Shown here: positions 1 through 4,904 of the stretch, piece after piece
Position numbering within the stretch: position 1 is the first letter of the stretch
How the letters are laid out: every line of letters begins with the position of its first letter
NCBI GenBank assembly: GCA_021802085.1
Contig: JAKAAZ010000101.1
Coordinates: forward strand, 1-11,896
From: Acidobacteriota bacterium
Lineage (GTDB): Bacteria; Acidobacteriota; Terriglobia; Terriglobales; Acidobacteriaceae
DNA: 11,896 bases
Direction: 5' to 3'
Notes under the pieces: generated by a model
Databases searched by the model: none
The model's input: the letters and a program-made list of their open reading frames with translations, nothing else
Told to the model about the DNA's origin: nothing
Made by a program: the position numbers and the translations under genes

Positions 1-120
1 GATGCTTTGGCCGCCGTGAAGGCTACCAAAGAGTACGTTACTGGCGCTCTTCGACACGCCTATCCGCTTGGACAGGGAAGAGGGCCCCTAAATCATTTCT
101 GGCAAAGCACTTCCATCTAG
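1..120 (+). CDS. thiD: ThiD-like phosphomethylpyrimidine kinase, C-terminal end (partial)
   Basis: Frame 1 is open from the window edge to a TAG at 118-120 and gives 39 residues. They read like the extreme C-terminus of hydroxymethylpyrimidine/phosphomethylpyrimidine kinase: an AVKATKEYVTGALRHA segment followed by a glycine-rich stretch and PLNHFW. In the ribokinase-like ThiD family the last helix has the pattern A..AK.YVT.AL and the protein often ends in a G.GP..HFW motif. The enzyme phosphorylates HMP-P to HMP-PP in thiamine biosynthesis in the cytoplasm. Most of the gene, including the ATP site and catalytic residues, lies outside the window, so activity cannot be judged. No thiamine gene follows; the next gene begins at least 120 bp downstream. 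The family call rests only on this tail. Confidence 0.75.
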   Translation, partial: DALAAVKATKEYVTGALRHAYPLGQGRGPLNHFWQSTSI

Positions 121-152
121 ATGAGCCGGATTGCACCTTGCGGGTCTCTTCA

Positions 153-181
153 TTGATAAAATCCACAAAGTTGCCTATCTG
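153..181 (+). promoter_or_regulatory. Possible sigma70-type promoter for the PilZ/LuxR unit
   Basis: TTGATA at 153-158 matches five of six bases of the -35 consensus. With a 17-bp spacer it is followed by TATCTG at 176-181, a weak -10. A second option is TTGCCT at 171-176 with TATTAC at 195-200. Either would drive the downstream PilZ gene. Acidobacterial promoters are poorly defined, so this is a tentative pattern match only. Confidence 0.2.
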
Positions 182-204
182 CTGAGAACCATTTTATTAC
201 CTTA

Positions 205-222
205 GTGACTCTTAAGAGTAAC
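205..222. promoter_or_regulatory. 18-bp near-perfect palindrome upstream of the PilZ gene
   Basis: GTGACTCTTAAGAGTAAC has a perfect 12-bp core (ACTCTTAAGAGT, 208-219). It extends by two more matching pairs with one mismatched pair. It lies between the candidate promoter elements and the first possible start of the PilZ gene. Dyads of this length and position are often operator sites for dimeric regulators, and the LuxR-type protein two genes on is an obvious candidate for autoregulation. That link is inference. The absence of a following T-run argues against a terminator. Confidence 0.35.
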
Positions 223-242
223 TGGGCAAATGTGACTTTACC

Positions 243-668
243 GTGTATCCTGAAGCTGAATTCACAGAAACGACTTGTAGAGCGGGCACTGTCGGCTCTG
301 AGAAATTCAGGTTGGAGTCCGTCCCCGTGGATGAATCGGTCCAGAAGAACGCGCACTCTGGTTCATTGACAGAGCTCCGGAATTCGGTTCGTTTTCCTGT
401 GCGGATGAAGGTCAGGATTCAAACGGATAAGGGTGAAGAGGACGCGGAGACCATCAATGTTTCCGCCAGCGGTTTGCTATTCGCATTTTCCCGCATATTG
501 GAGGCGGGCAGTGCCATTGAAGTTGAAATGATCATGCCTTCGGCTGCTCTGGGAACACCCGACGATGTACGCGTACATTGCTGTGGACGGGTGATTCGTT
601 CTTTCAGAAGAGGCCCGGCACGGGTGGAAGTTGCCACTATAATCGATAGCTACGAAATGCTTTCCTGA
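243..668 (+). CDS. PilZ-domain protein (probable c-di-GMP receptor)
   Basis: The 141-aa product has an unstructured N-terminal stretch of about 45 residues, then one PilZ domain (about residues 46-138). Both c-di-GMP-binding motifs are visible: RxxxR as RFPVR (R50, R54) and [D/N]xSxxG as NVSASG (N72-G77). The protein is therefore expected to bind c-di-GMP. It has no signal peptide or membrane segment, so it is probably cytosolic. The start is uncertain. GTG at 243 lacks a Shine-Dalgarno sequence, whereas an in-frame GTG at 327 (residue 29) has GGAG nine bases upstream and keeps the whole domain, so the shorter 113-aa form may be the real one. The stop lies 7 bases before the next gene's ATG, indicating co-transcription with the response regulator. 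Its downstream target cannot be read from sequence. Confidence 0.85.
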   Translation: MYPEAEFTETTCRAGTVGSEKFRLESVPVDESVQKNAHSGSLTELRNSVRFPVRMKVRIQTDKGEEDAETINVSASGLLFAFSRILEAGSAIEVEMIMPSAALGTPDDVRVHCCGRVIRSFRRGPARVEVATIIDSYEMLS

Positions 669-675
669 GGCACGT

Positions 676-1515
676 ATGCCTGGTTTTTCTGCCGACGCTA
701 ACAAGAAAAAACCGAATTCGCTTTTTGGCTCCGAGCCAAACTCAGAATCCAAGCCCGTTACGGGTCCGGAGCAGAGCTCGCCTGGAGTTCCCGACGAGTC
801 CTCCGGGATACGCATCATTTTGGCGGACTCCCAAGCCATCTACCGCGTGGGAATCCGCAAGATTTTCGCAGTCGAAGATGATATGCGCGTCGTGGCGCAG
901 GCGGAGAACTATCCCGGCCTGCTGGCTGCGCTGGAACGCTTTCCCTCTGATATTGTTTTGCTGGACGGAGGCATGATTTCCGGTCAGGCGGAAGCGATTC
1001 CGGATTTGCTGCGTCGCGCCCCCAACGCGAAGCTGGTCGTCCAGGTCAGCGAGAACAGCGAGGGCTTTATCGTCGATCTCTACCGTCGCGGCGTTCGCGG
1101 CGTCATCTCGCGTTCCATCTCGCCCGACCTGCTGATTCGCTGCGTCCGCAAGATCGCCGAAGGCGAGACATGGATCGACAATCAGTCGGTCAGCTGGGTC
1201 ATCGATGCCTACCGGGCGGAGGCCAGCACGTTAACCAATCCACGACTGCAGCCGCGTCTTTCCCCCAAGGAGCTTTCCATCATCGGCTGCGTGACTCAGG
1301 GAATGCGCAACAAGGAAATCGCGTACAAAATCGGCACAACGGAACAGGTGGTGAAAAACTACCTGCGCAAGATTTACGACAAGCTTGGGGTCTCGGATCG
1401 ACTGGAATTGGCGCTTTATTGCCTGCACCATCAGCTATTGAAACAGCCGGCCGCCAACCCGGCTCCGGGCAAAGCCACGGTCCAGGAGATCAACATCGGC
1501 CGCATTCGTCCTTGA
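676..1515 (+). CDS. NarL/LuxR-family response regulator with degenerate receiver
   Basis: The 279-aa protein has a Ser/Pro-rich N-terminal extension (1-44), a receiver domain (about 45-165), a linker, and a LuxR-type HTH (about 194-250, from LSPKELSIIG through VVKNYLRKIYDKLGVSDR). The phospho-acceptor Asp is present (D97 in IVLLDGG), as is a Ser (S125) at the switch Thr/Ser position. The usual acidic pair is reduced to D51-S52, and the invariant Lys of the phosphorylation site is Arg (R146 in VISRS). The receiver may therefore be phosphorylated poorly or signal without phosphorylation. ATG 676 is preceded by GAGG (667-670), which overlaps the PilZ stop codon, so translation is probably coupled. 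No histidine kinase is nearby. It should bind DNA as a dimer and regulate transcription; targets are unknown. Confidence 0.88.
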   Translation: MPGFSADANKKKPNSLFGSEPNSESKPVTGPEQSSPGVPDESSGIRIILADSQAIYRVGIRKIFAVEDDMRVVAQAENYPGLLAALERFPSDIVLLDGGMISGQAEAIPDLLRRAPNAKLVVQVSENSEGFIVDLYRRGVRGVISRSISPDLLIRCVRKIAEGETWIDNQSVSWVIDAYRAEASTLTNPRLQPRLSPKELSIIGCVTQGMRNKEIAYKIGTTEQVVKNYLRKIYDKLGVSDRLELALYCLHHQLLKQPAANPAPGKATVQEINIGRIRP

Positions 1516-1566
1516 ACTGGAGCAGGGAACCCCTCACGATACCGCCGTAAGCGAGAGCGAATGGCA

Positions 1567-2154
1567 CTAGGCTGAGGATGTGGGTCTCGATCGTGCTCGT
1601 TCCAATAAACCGATCATCTTTCCCAGTTCGTCCTCGGAAAGATGATCTAGTAGCGCATGCACGGTGCTCGTGACCACTGGGTCAAGTTCCTTCAGCCGCT
1701 CCAATCCAGAAGCAGTAATCTTCGTCATCACCACGCGGCGATCTTTCGCGCCGCGTTCCCTCCGCACCAACCCTTGCCGCTCCAGGCGTCCCAGCAGCCG
1801 TGTGATGTCGGGGTCCTGGCTGATCAGCCGTTCCCCTATCTCCGCGCAGGATAGGCCCTGCTTTCCAGCCCCGCGCAATATCCGCAGGGAATTGTATTGC
1901 GTCTCGGTAATTCCATAGGGCTTCAATTGCATGTGCAGCAAATGTTGCGTCTGGTCCGCGGTGCGCACGATGTTCAGGAATGCCTCCGCATGAATACTGG
2001 CGAAGGATTTCGTCTGGCGGATTTCTTTTTGCAACTGGCCTGGAGATGCCTGGCCGCCGGCTGTAGTGCGTGTTCCCTGACTGGCTGCGCGCGTTCGCGA
2101 TTGCTTCGGCGCAGTCATCGGGAGGTTTTCTGACTGACTATTGCGGGCGCTCAC
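1567..2154 (-). CDS. MarR-family transcriptional regulator
   Basis: The 195-aa product carries a basic, probably disordered N-terminal tail (1-45), a dimerisation helix (about 50-80), and the MarR winged helix (about 85-152): ITETQYNSLRIL, then LSCAEIGERL, the recognition region DITRLLGRLERQGLV and the wing RERGAKDRR with the family's D-x-R signature (D138-R140). A C-terminal dimerisation helix follows. Such proteins are usually ligand-responsive repressors binding short palindromes near their own promoter, and TGTTATAACA lies six bases upstream of the GTG start. The GTG at 2154 has no clear Shine-Dalgarno; an internal ATG at 2118 (residue 13) would also keep the domain and is no better served. 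The gene converges with the LuxR gene (51 bp apart) and lies 189 bp downstream of phoU on the same strand. The ligand is unknown. Confidence 0.88.
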   Translation of the reverse strand: MSARNSQSENLPMTAPKQSRTRAASQGTRTTAGGQASPGQLQKEIRQTKSFASIHAEAFLNIVRTADQTQHLLHMQLKPYGITETQYNSLRILRGAGKQGLSCAEIGERLISQDPDITRLLGRLERQGLVRRERGAKDRRVVMTKITASGLERLKELDPVVTSTVHALLDHLSEDELGKMIGLLERARSRPTSSA

Positions 2155-2160
2155 TATGCT

Positions 2161-2170
2161 TGTTATAACA
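2161..2170. promoter_or_regulatory. Palindrome TGTTATAACA just upstream of the MarR gene
   Basis: This is a perfect 10-bp palindrome ending six bases before the MarR start codon. On the minus strand it also contains TATAAC, a fair -10-like hexamer. Its size and position fit a MarR operator overlapping the promoter; binding is inferred, not shown. Confidence 0.3.
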
Positions 2171-2235
2171 GATGAAATTCGAGGAAACTATATTCAACGA
2201 CATAAATAATTGCACATGATTCAGTCCGAATACAC

Positions 2236-2247
2236 GCGATAAATCGC
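2236..2247. promoter_or_regulatory. Palindrome GCGATAAATCGC in the phoU-MarR gap
   Basis: Two perfect 5-bp arms are separated by two bases, in an AT-rich 189-bp gap between the end of phoU and the start of the MarR gene. It lies 82 bp upstream of the MarR start. It could be an operator for this or another regulator. The rest of the gap shows no ORF I can support and no convincing terminator hairpin with a T-run for phoU. Confidence 0.22.
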
Positions 2248-2343
2248 AACTTTATCTGCTATTTATGCGCATTTAATTATGACGCTGCGTATAGTTGCGG
2301 ACGGAATGGTTCGGCGTCACATTGCTGCCAACCAGCGGCACCG

Positions 2344-3015
2344 TCAGTCGGTGGCAAGATTCAACTGGTGTCGCACGTCCGCGCCGTGAACCCAAAAGAT
2401 GACATCTTCCGCAATATTGGTAGCGTGGTCGCCGATCCGCTCCAGGTTGCGCGAAATAATAATCGTGTTCAGCGCCTGCTCTGTCCATTCCGGATGCTGC
2501 TGGATGGCGAGTATCATCGCCTGGTGGACGTCACGGTTCATCTGATCGACGTCATCGTCCATGGCGAGAACAGACGTTGCCATGGCCACATCTCCGTCCA
2601 GCAGGGCCTGCAGCGCGAAGCGGATCATGCGCTCCGTCAGTTCGCCCATCTGGTGCATATCCACGGACAGATCCGCGTGGGGCATTTGCAGCAGCTCCGC
2701 GGCCCGCTCGGCGATGTTGACCGACTGATCGCCGATCCGCTCCAGATCGCCATTGATTTTAATCACGGCCAGCAAGAAGCGCAGGTCAATGGCCATGGGC
2801 TGCTCCATCGCCATCAGGTCGTACGCCATCTCATCGACGGAACGCTCCGTGGCATTGATGGCCGTTTCATTTTCCAGTACGTGATGTAACAGGACAAGAT
2901 CGGCCTTCAGATAGCCGTCCATGGCGCAATCCATGGTCTGCTGCGCCAGCGCGGCCATGGCCAGTAATTTGTCTTTCAATTGCGCAAGTTGCTGCTGGTA
3001 ATGGATGCGCGGCAC
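2344..3015 (-). CDS. phoU: PhoU-family phosphate regulatory protein
   Basis: The 223-aa protein has the PhoU layout of two similar three-helix repeats (about 15-110 and 118-215). Each carries the metal-binding E-x-x-x-D signature in an LERIGD..xNIAE context (E92/D96 and E192/D196). PhoU restrains the PstSCAB phosphate transporter and the PhoR/PhoB two-component system when phosphate is plentiful; it works at the cytoplasmic side of the membrane. The length matches the family (about 220-240 aa). The GTG start at 3015 is supported by a near-perfect GGGGAGG six bases upstream. No pst, phoR or phoB gene is seen; the upstream neighbour is an IS remnant, so the gene appears as an orphan here. The Pst genes may have been separated by the IS-associated rearrangement or may lie elsewhere. 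Confidence 0.93.
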   Translation of the reverse strand: MPRIHYQQQLAQLKDKLLAMAALAQQTMDCAMDGYLKADLVLLHHVLENETAINATERSVDEMAYDLMAMEQPMAIDLRFLLAVIKINGDLERIGDQSVNIAERAAELLQMPHADLSVDMHQMGELTERMIRFALQALLDGDVAMATSVLAMDDDVDQMNRDVHQAMILAIQQHPEWTEQALNTIIISRNLERIGDHATNIAEDVIFWVHGADVRHQLNLATD

Positions 3016-3021
3016 GCAGTT

Positions 3022-3028
3022 CCTCCCC
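3022..3028 (-). promoter_or_regulatory. Strong ribosome binding site of phoU
   Basis: On the minus strand GGGGAGG lies six bases before the GTG at 3015. It is one of the strongest Shine-Dalgarno matches in the window. It decides the GTG over later in-frame ATGs. Confidence 0.7.
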
Positions 3029-3055
3029 TGCCCGTGAAGAATACACCTAATTGTC

Positions 3056-3084
3056 TCTCAAAGAGTTTGAGATTCTGTGAATCT
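3056..3084. promoter_or_regulatory. Two abutting inverted repeats upstream of phoU
   Basis: TCTCAAA-GAG-TTTGAGA (3056-3072) is a perfect 7-bp-arm inverted repeat. It shares bases with AGATTC-TGT-GAATCT (3070-3084), a perfect 6-bp-arm repeat. They sit 41-69 bp upstream of the phoU start. They could be regulator-binding sites, alternative mRNA leader hairpins, or, with the T-run at 3084-3087 read on the plus strand, a weak terminator. The sequence does not resemble the enterobacterial Pho box as I know it. Confidence 0.35.
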
Positions 3085-3087
3085 TTT

Positions 3088-3204
3088 CTACACAAATACA
3101 TTTGGCCAATCCGCATCCTGTACCGCGTCAATCGTGGTGGGATATGGTAAATCTACTACCAGACGGATCTTCCTGCGGGGAAAGGGCGTAAAAGTGCTGA
3201 CAAG
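3088..3204 (-). pseudogene. Possible C-terminal gene remnant of unknown family
   Basis: A minus-strand frame ending in TAG at 3088-3090 has protein-like composition near its end (RRKIRLVVDLPYPTTIDAVQ, then DADWPNVFV). It has no start of its own because the frame runs back into the IS remnant; the right boundary given is arbitrary. I do not recognise the family. It lies just upstream of phoU on the same strand, so it could be the tail of a gene cut by the IS, or a chance open frame. Confidence 0.2.
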
Positions 3205-3256
3205 TGGTTGATTGGAGATATGAGTTGTCGCTCCCTGGGCGGGAACGAGTGCCTGA

Positions 3257-3780
3257 CTACATCGCTGGCAGGTGGATGCCGAGTGCCGCCAGAATTTCCT
3301 GCTGGCTCTGGTCGGGCAGGGGCAGTTTGGTCACGATGTTTTCGCCCTCCACCGGCCAGCGCATCCGGCAGCATAATCGCATCTGGGTTGGTCTCCGTCA
3401 TGCCAAAGGCCGCGCGCAGCCGCCGCTCCATCCCCCGGGCGAGCTTCAACGCCAACATGCAACAGAAGACATGGCCGCGGGTGCGTCCTCCCTTGCGCAC
3501 AAAAATCGGACGCACTTTCAGCAGCCCGGTCTTGATGGCGCGAAAGTCCCGCTCCACTTTCTCCAGCGCCATGTAACTCGTATGCACCTGCTCGGCGTCC
3601 AGCTTTGCCGGAGTTACATCGGTGGTCAGCGCATAGCACCCTGCCAGTTCCAGAGACTGCTCGATGGCCGCCGGCATACATTCCATTCGCAGGCAGTTAC
3701 TTTCTTTTTGTAACTCGACCAACTCGTCCAACCTATGCTGAGCGACCCAGCCTTGTAACTGGCGCAGTCCGGCTTCCGGA
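3257..3780 (-). pseudogene. IS1634-like transposase remnant (5'-truncated, frameshifted)
   Basis: A minus-strand frame from about 3780 to 3353 reads as the C-terminal third of an IS4-superfamily DDE transposase: LRQLQGWVAQHRLDELVEL, then GCYALTTDV, then YMALEKVERDFRAIKTGLLK, then RTRGHVFCCMLALKLARGME. The Y-(2)-x-(3)-E-(6)-K signature with the catalytic Glu is at about 3531-3575. Near 3350 the frame breaks. The natural tail continues one base out of frame (GENIVTKLPLP.., then QEILAALGIHLPAM) to a TAG at 3257-3259. The N-terminal two thirds, including the first catalytic Asp residues, are missing: similarity stops at about 3780, where hppD sequence begins on the other strand. The element cannot encode an active transposase. 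The exact outer IS end and terminal inverted repeats were not found. The family (IS1634/IS1549-like) is from recognised motifs only. Confidence 0.8.
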
Positions 3781-3894
3781 TTACTTCGCGGATGCTTCCC
3801 GGCCCAGTTTGAGGTGTTTCAGAGTTTCGACGACACGGACATTTCGACGGAGTACTCCGCGCTGATGTCGAAGGTGATGTCGAACGGCAATGGC
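3779..3894 (+). pseudogene. hppD: 4-hydroxyphenylpyruvate dioxygenase internal fragment
   Basis: From 3808 the plus strand reads FEVFQ, SFDDTDISTEYSALMSKVM and SNGNG. This closely matches the highly conserved mid-region of 4-hydroxyphenylpyruvate dioxygenase, where FDD.DISTEYSALMSKVM..GNG precedes the IKFPINEPA segment. Just upstream, in another frame, DYFADA (3779-3796) fits the preceding helix (..YF..VLGF), so a frameshift separates the two. About 38 codons survive of a roughly 350-400-codon gene. The iron-binding His/Glu residues are not in the fragment. HPPD converts 4-hydroxyphenylpyruvate to homogentisate in tyrosine breakdown. The fragment abuts the transposase remnant on the left and, with no gap, FAH-like sequence on the right. 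It has no start or stop of its own and is non-functional. Confidence 0.75.
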
Positions 3895-3895
3895 G

Positions 3896-3970
3896 GGTCA
3901 AATTGGCGATGTGATCGAATTGGAAATCGAAAAAATCGGCGTGCTGCGTAATCGTGTGGTGCGCCCGTAA
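3896..3970 (+). pseudogene. Fumarylacetoacetate hydrolase family, C-terminal fragment
   Basis: The plus-strand frame ending in TAA at 3968-3970 reads GQIGDVIELEIEKIGVLRN followed by RVVRP. This is the typical end of FAH-family proteins (..PGDVVEVEIEGIGVLRN.V). In this frame a TGA at 3875-3877 lies shortly upstream and the preceding bases are hppD-derived, so only about 24 residues survive. The metal-binding acidic residues are absent and the fragment cannot be active. FAH cleaves fumarylacetoacetate at the end of the homogentisate pathway. Its position between hppD and homogentisate-dioxygenase-like fragments supports fumarylacetoacetase over the many other FAH-fold enzymes, but the fragment itself cannot tell them apart. 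Confidence 0.65.
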
Positions 3971-3996
3971 CATCCCAGTTGCTGGAGGGTTTCTGT

Positions 3997-4004
3997 AAAG
4001 GAGG
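3997..4004 (+). promoter_or_regulatory. Consensus ribosome binding site before the 64-aa ORF
   Basis: AAAGGAGG lies seven bases before ATG 4012 and fully matches the anti-Shine-Dalgarno core. It shows that the start of the damaged downstream gene is preserved and fixes the start at 4012 over the upstream in-frame TTG at 3979. Confidence 0.75.
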
Positions 4005-4011
4005 ATTGCGA

Positions 4012-4206
4012 ATGTATCCGCTGAAAAAAGGGAAGACAGCCACTCAGGCCCATGTCGGATTGCCCGAAGGTACCTTTGAAAAGGAGCATGGACGCAAAGG
4101 TTTTTATCCGATACAAGTACTACCTGAGGGAGAAAAGGTCGAGTGGGCGGACTACTGGGCCAGTTGGGGCGCAAAAGAAGCTGCAAAGCTGGAGCCTGTC
4201 GGATGA
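4012..4206 (+). pseudogene. hmgA: Homogentisate 1,2-dioxygenase remnant (internally deleted) or small protein
   Basis: The ORF encodes 64 residues. The first 31 (MYPLKKGKTATQAHVGLPEG.. to HGRKGF) resemble the N-terminus of one bacterial type of homogentisate 1,2-dioxygenase, in which KG..T.QAHV..PEGT.E.EHGR.GFFG precedes the cupin core. From residue 32 the expected continuation is missing. A short, charged tail (GEKVEWADYWASWGAKEAAK) follows that may be the end of the same gene, which would imply an in-frame deletion of more than 300 codons. The iron ligands (His/Glu of the cupin) are absent, so no dioxygenase activity is possible. A consensus ribosome binding site and an ATGA overlap with the next gene are intact, so it may still be translated and couple translation of the flavin reductase. 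The N-terminal match is from memory of the family; the tail assignment is inference. Confidence 0.6.
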
Positions 4207-4850
4207 AAGAGGCCACCACCGGCGAAATGACCACGTTGGATCCATCGCTGCAGAATCCGCAAGATATATACAAGCTGCTTGGTTGGGGCCGTGGTTCCGC
4301 GCCCCATCGCGTTCGTTTCTTCGATGGATGCGGAGGGCGTACGCAATCTTGCCCCTTTCAGCTTTTTTCGGTCGCCAGCGCCAATCCGCCTATCGCCTGT
4401 TTTTGTCCTATGATGCAAGGAGCTACTGGGACCAGTCTTCAGCCGACGAAAGATACATTGTGCAACATCATTGCTACACGCGAGTTTGTGGTCAATATCG
4501 TTTCAGAAGAATTTGCTACTCAATTGAACGCATGTTCAGCAGAGCTGCCGCCGGAGGTGGATGAATTTCGGGTCTCTGGTCTGACGCCGCTCGCCAGTGA
4601 TCTGGTTCGCCCTTTGTGCGTGGCGGAATCGCATGTGCAGATGAAGTGCCGCTTGCAGCGAGTTGTCCACGTCAGCGCGGGGCCGCTGGGGGGCAAACTG
4701 GTCCTGGGTGAGGTGCTGCGCTTTCATGTGCGAAAGTCCTTACTGAACAATTTCCGCATCGGCCCCGACAAGCTCCACGCCATTGGCCGTATGGCGGGTT
4801 TCACCTACATGCGCACGCGCGATAGATTTGATATGGAGCGGCCCAAGTAA
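4203..4850 (+). CDS. Flavin reductase family protein with two compensating frameshifts
   Basis: ATG 4203 overlaps the preceding stop (ATGA). The 215-aa ORF is open, but its translation matches the FMN-binding split-barrel flavin reductase family only at residues 1-25 (..QDIYKLL) and after about residue 56 (VASANPPIACF, EFVVNIVSEEFATQLNACSA, SGLTPLASDLVRP, VAESHVQMKCRL, LGGKLVLGEVLRFHV, AIGRMAGFTYMRTRDRF). Between 4279 and 4368 the family-like sequence VGAVVPRPIAFVSS, MDAEGVRNLAPFSFF lies in the +1 frame. One extra G near 4281-4282 and one missing T in the T-run 4363-4368 explain it exactly. The scrambled stretch is the conserved region that contacts flavin phosphate, so the protein is probably inactive, unless these are sequencing errors. 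Intact relatives reduce or bind FMN; its position behind homogentisate genes suggests an accessory role in that pathway. Confidence 0.8.
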   Translation: MKEATTGEMTTLDPSLQNPQDIYKLLGWGRGSAPHRVRFFDGCGGRTQSCPFQLFSVASANPPIACFCPMMQGATGTSLQPTKDTLCNIIATREFVVNIVSEEFATQLNACSAELPPEVDEFRVSGLTPLASDLVRPLCVAESHVQMKCRLQRVVHVSAGPLGGKLVLGEVLRFHVRKSLLNNFRIGPDKLHAIGRMAGFTYMRTRDRFDMERPK

Positions 4851-4876
4851 AGTTCTTTCGCCGCTGTTACTCTTGA

Positions 4877-4894
4877 TACAGACCGTCTCCTGTA
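4877..4894 (+). promoter_or_regulatory. Short dyad just upstream of the fadN ribosome binding site
   Basis: TACAG (4877-4881) and CTGTA (4890-4894) form 5-bp arms around an 8-bp spacer, ending one base before the AAAGG (4896-4900) of fadN. It could be a small operator or a hairpin affecting initiation. The arms are short and may be chance. The gap between the flavin reductase and fadN is 54 bp and shows no clear promoter. Confidence 0.15.
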
Positions 4895-4904
4895 CAAAGG
4901 TGAT

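Noticed and set aside
1516..1566. Possible bidirectional terminator between the converging LuxR and MarR genes
   Set aside because: Only a weak stem with a two-base loop (around the GGGAACCC) and no T-run on either strand.
2368..2889. Plus-strand ORF of 173 codons opposite phoU
   Set aside because: It is the antisense shadow of a convincing phoU gene, is rich in His/Arg/Gln with no recognisable domain, and has no supporting ribosome binding site.
3204..3713. Plus-strand ORF of 169 codons across the IS remnant
   Set aside because: It is antisense to clear transposase motifs on the minus strand and has shadow-type composition.
3626..4273. Minus-strand ORF of 215 codons across the pseudogene region
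   Set aside because: It runs antisense through the plus-strand hppD, fah and hmgA fragments and out of frame with the transposase remnant; no coherent protein is seen.
4052..4564. Plus-strand ORF of 170 codons overlapping the hmgA remnant and flavin reductase
   Set aside because: It lies in the third frame, matching neither the family-like frame before and after the indels nor the shifted frame between them; its Arg/Ser-rich sequence is a shadow.
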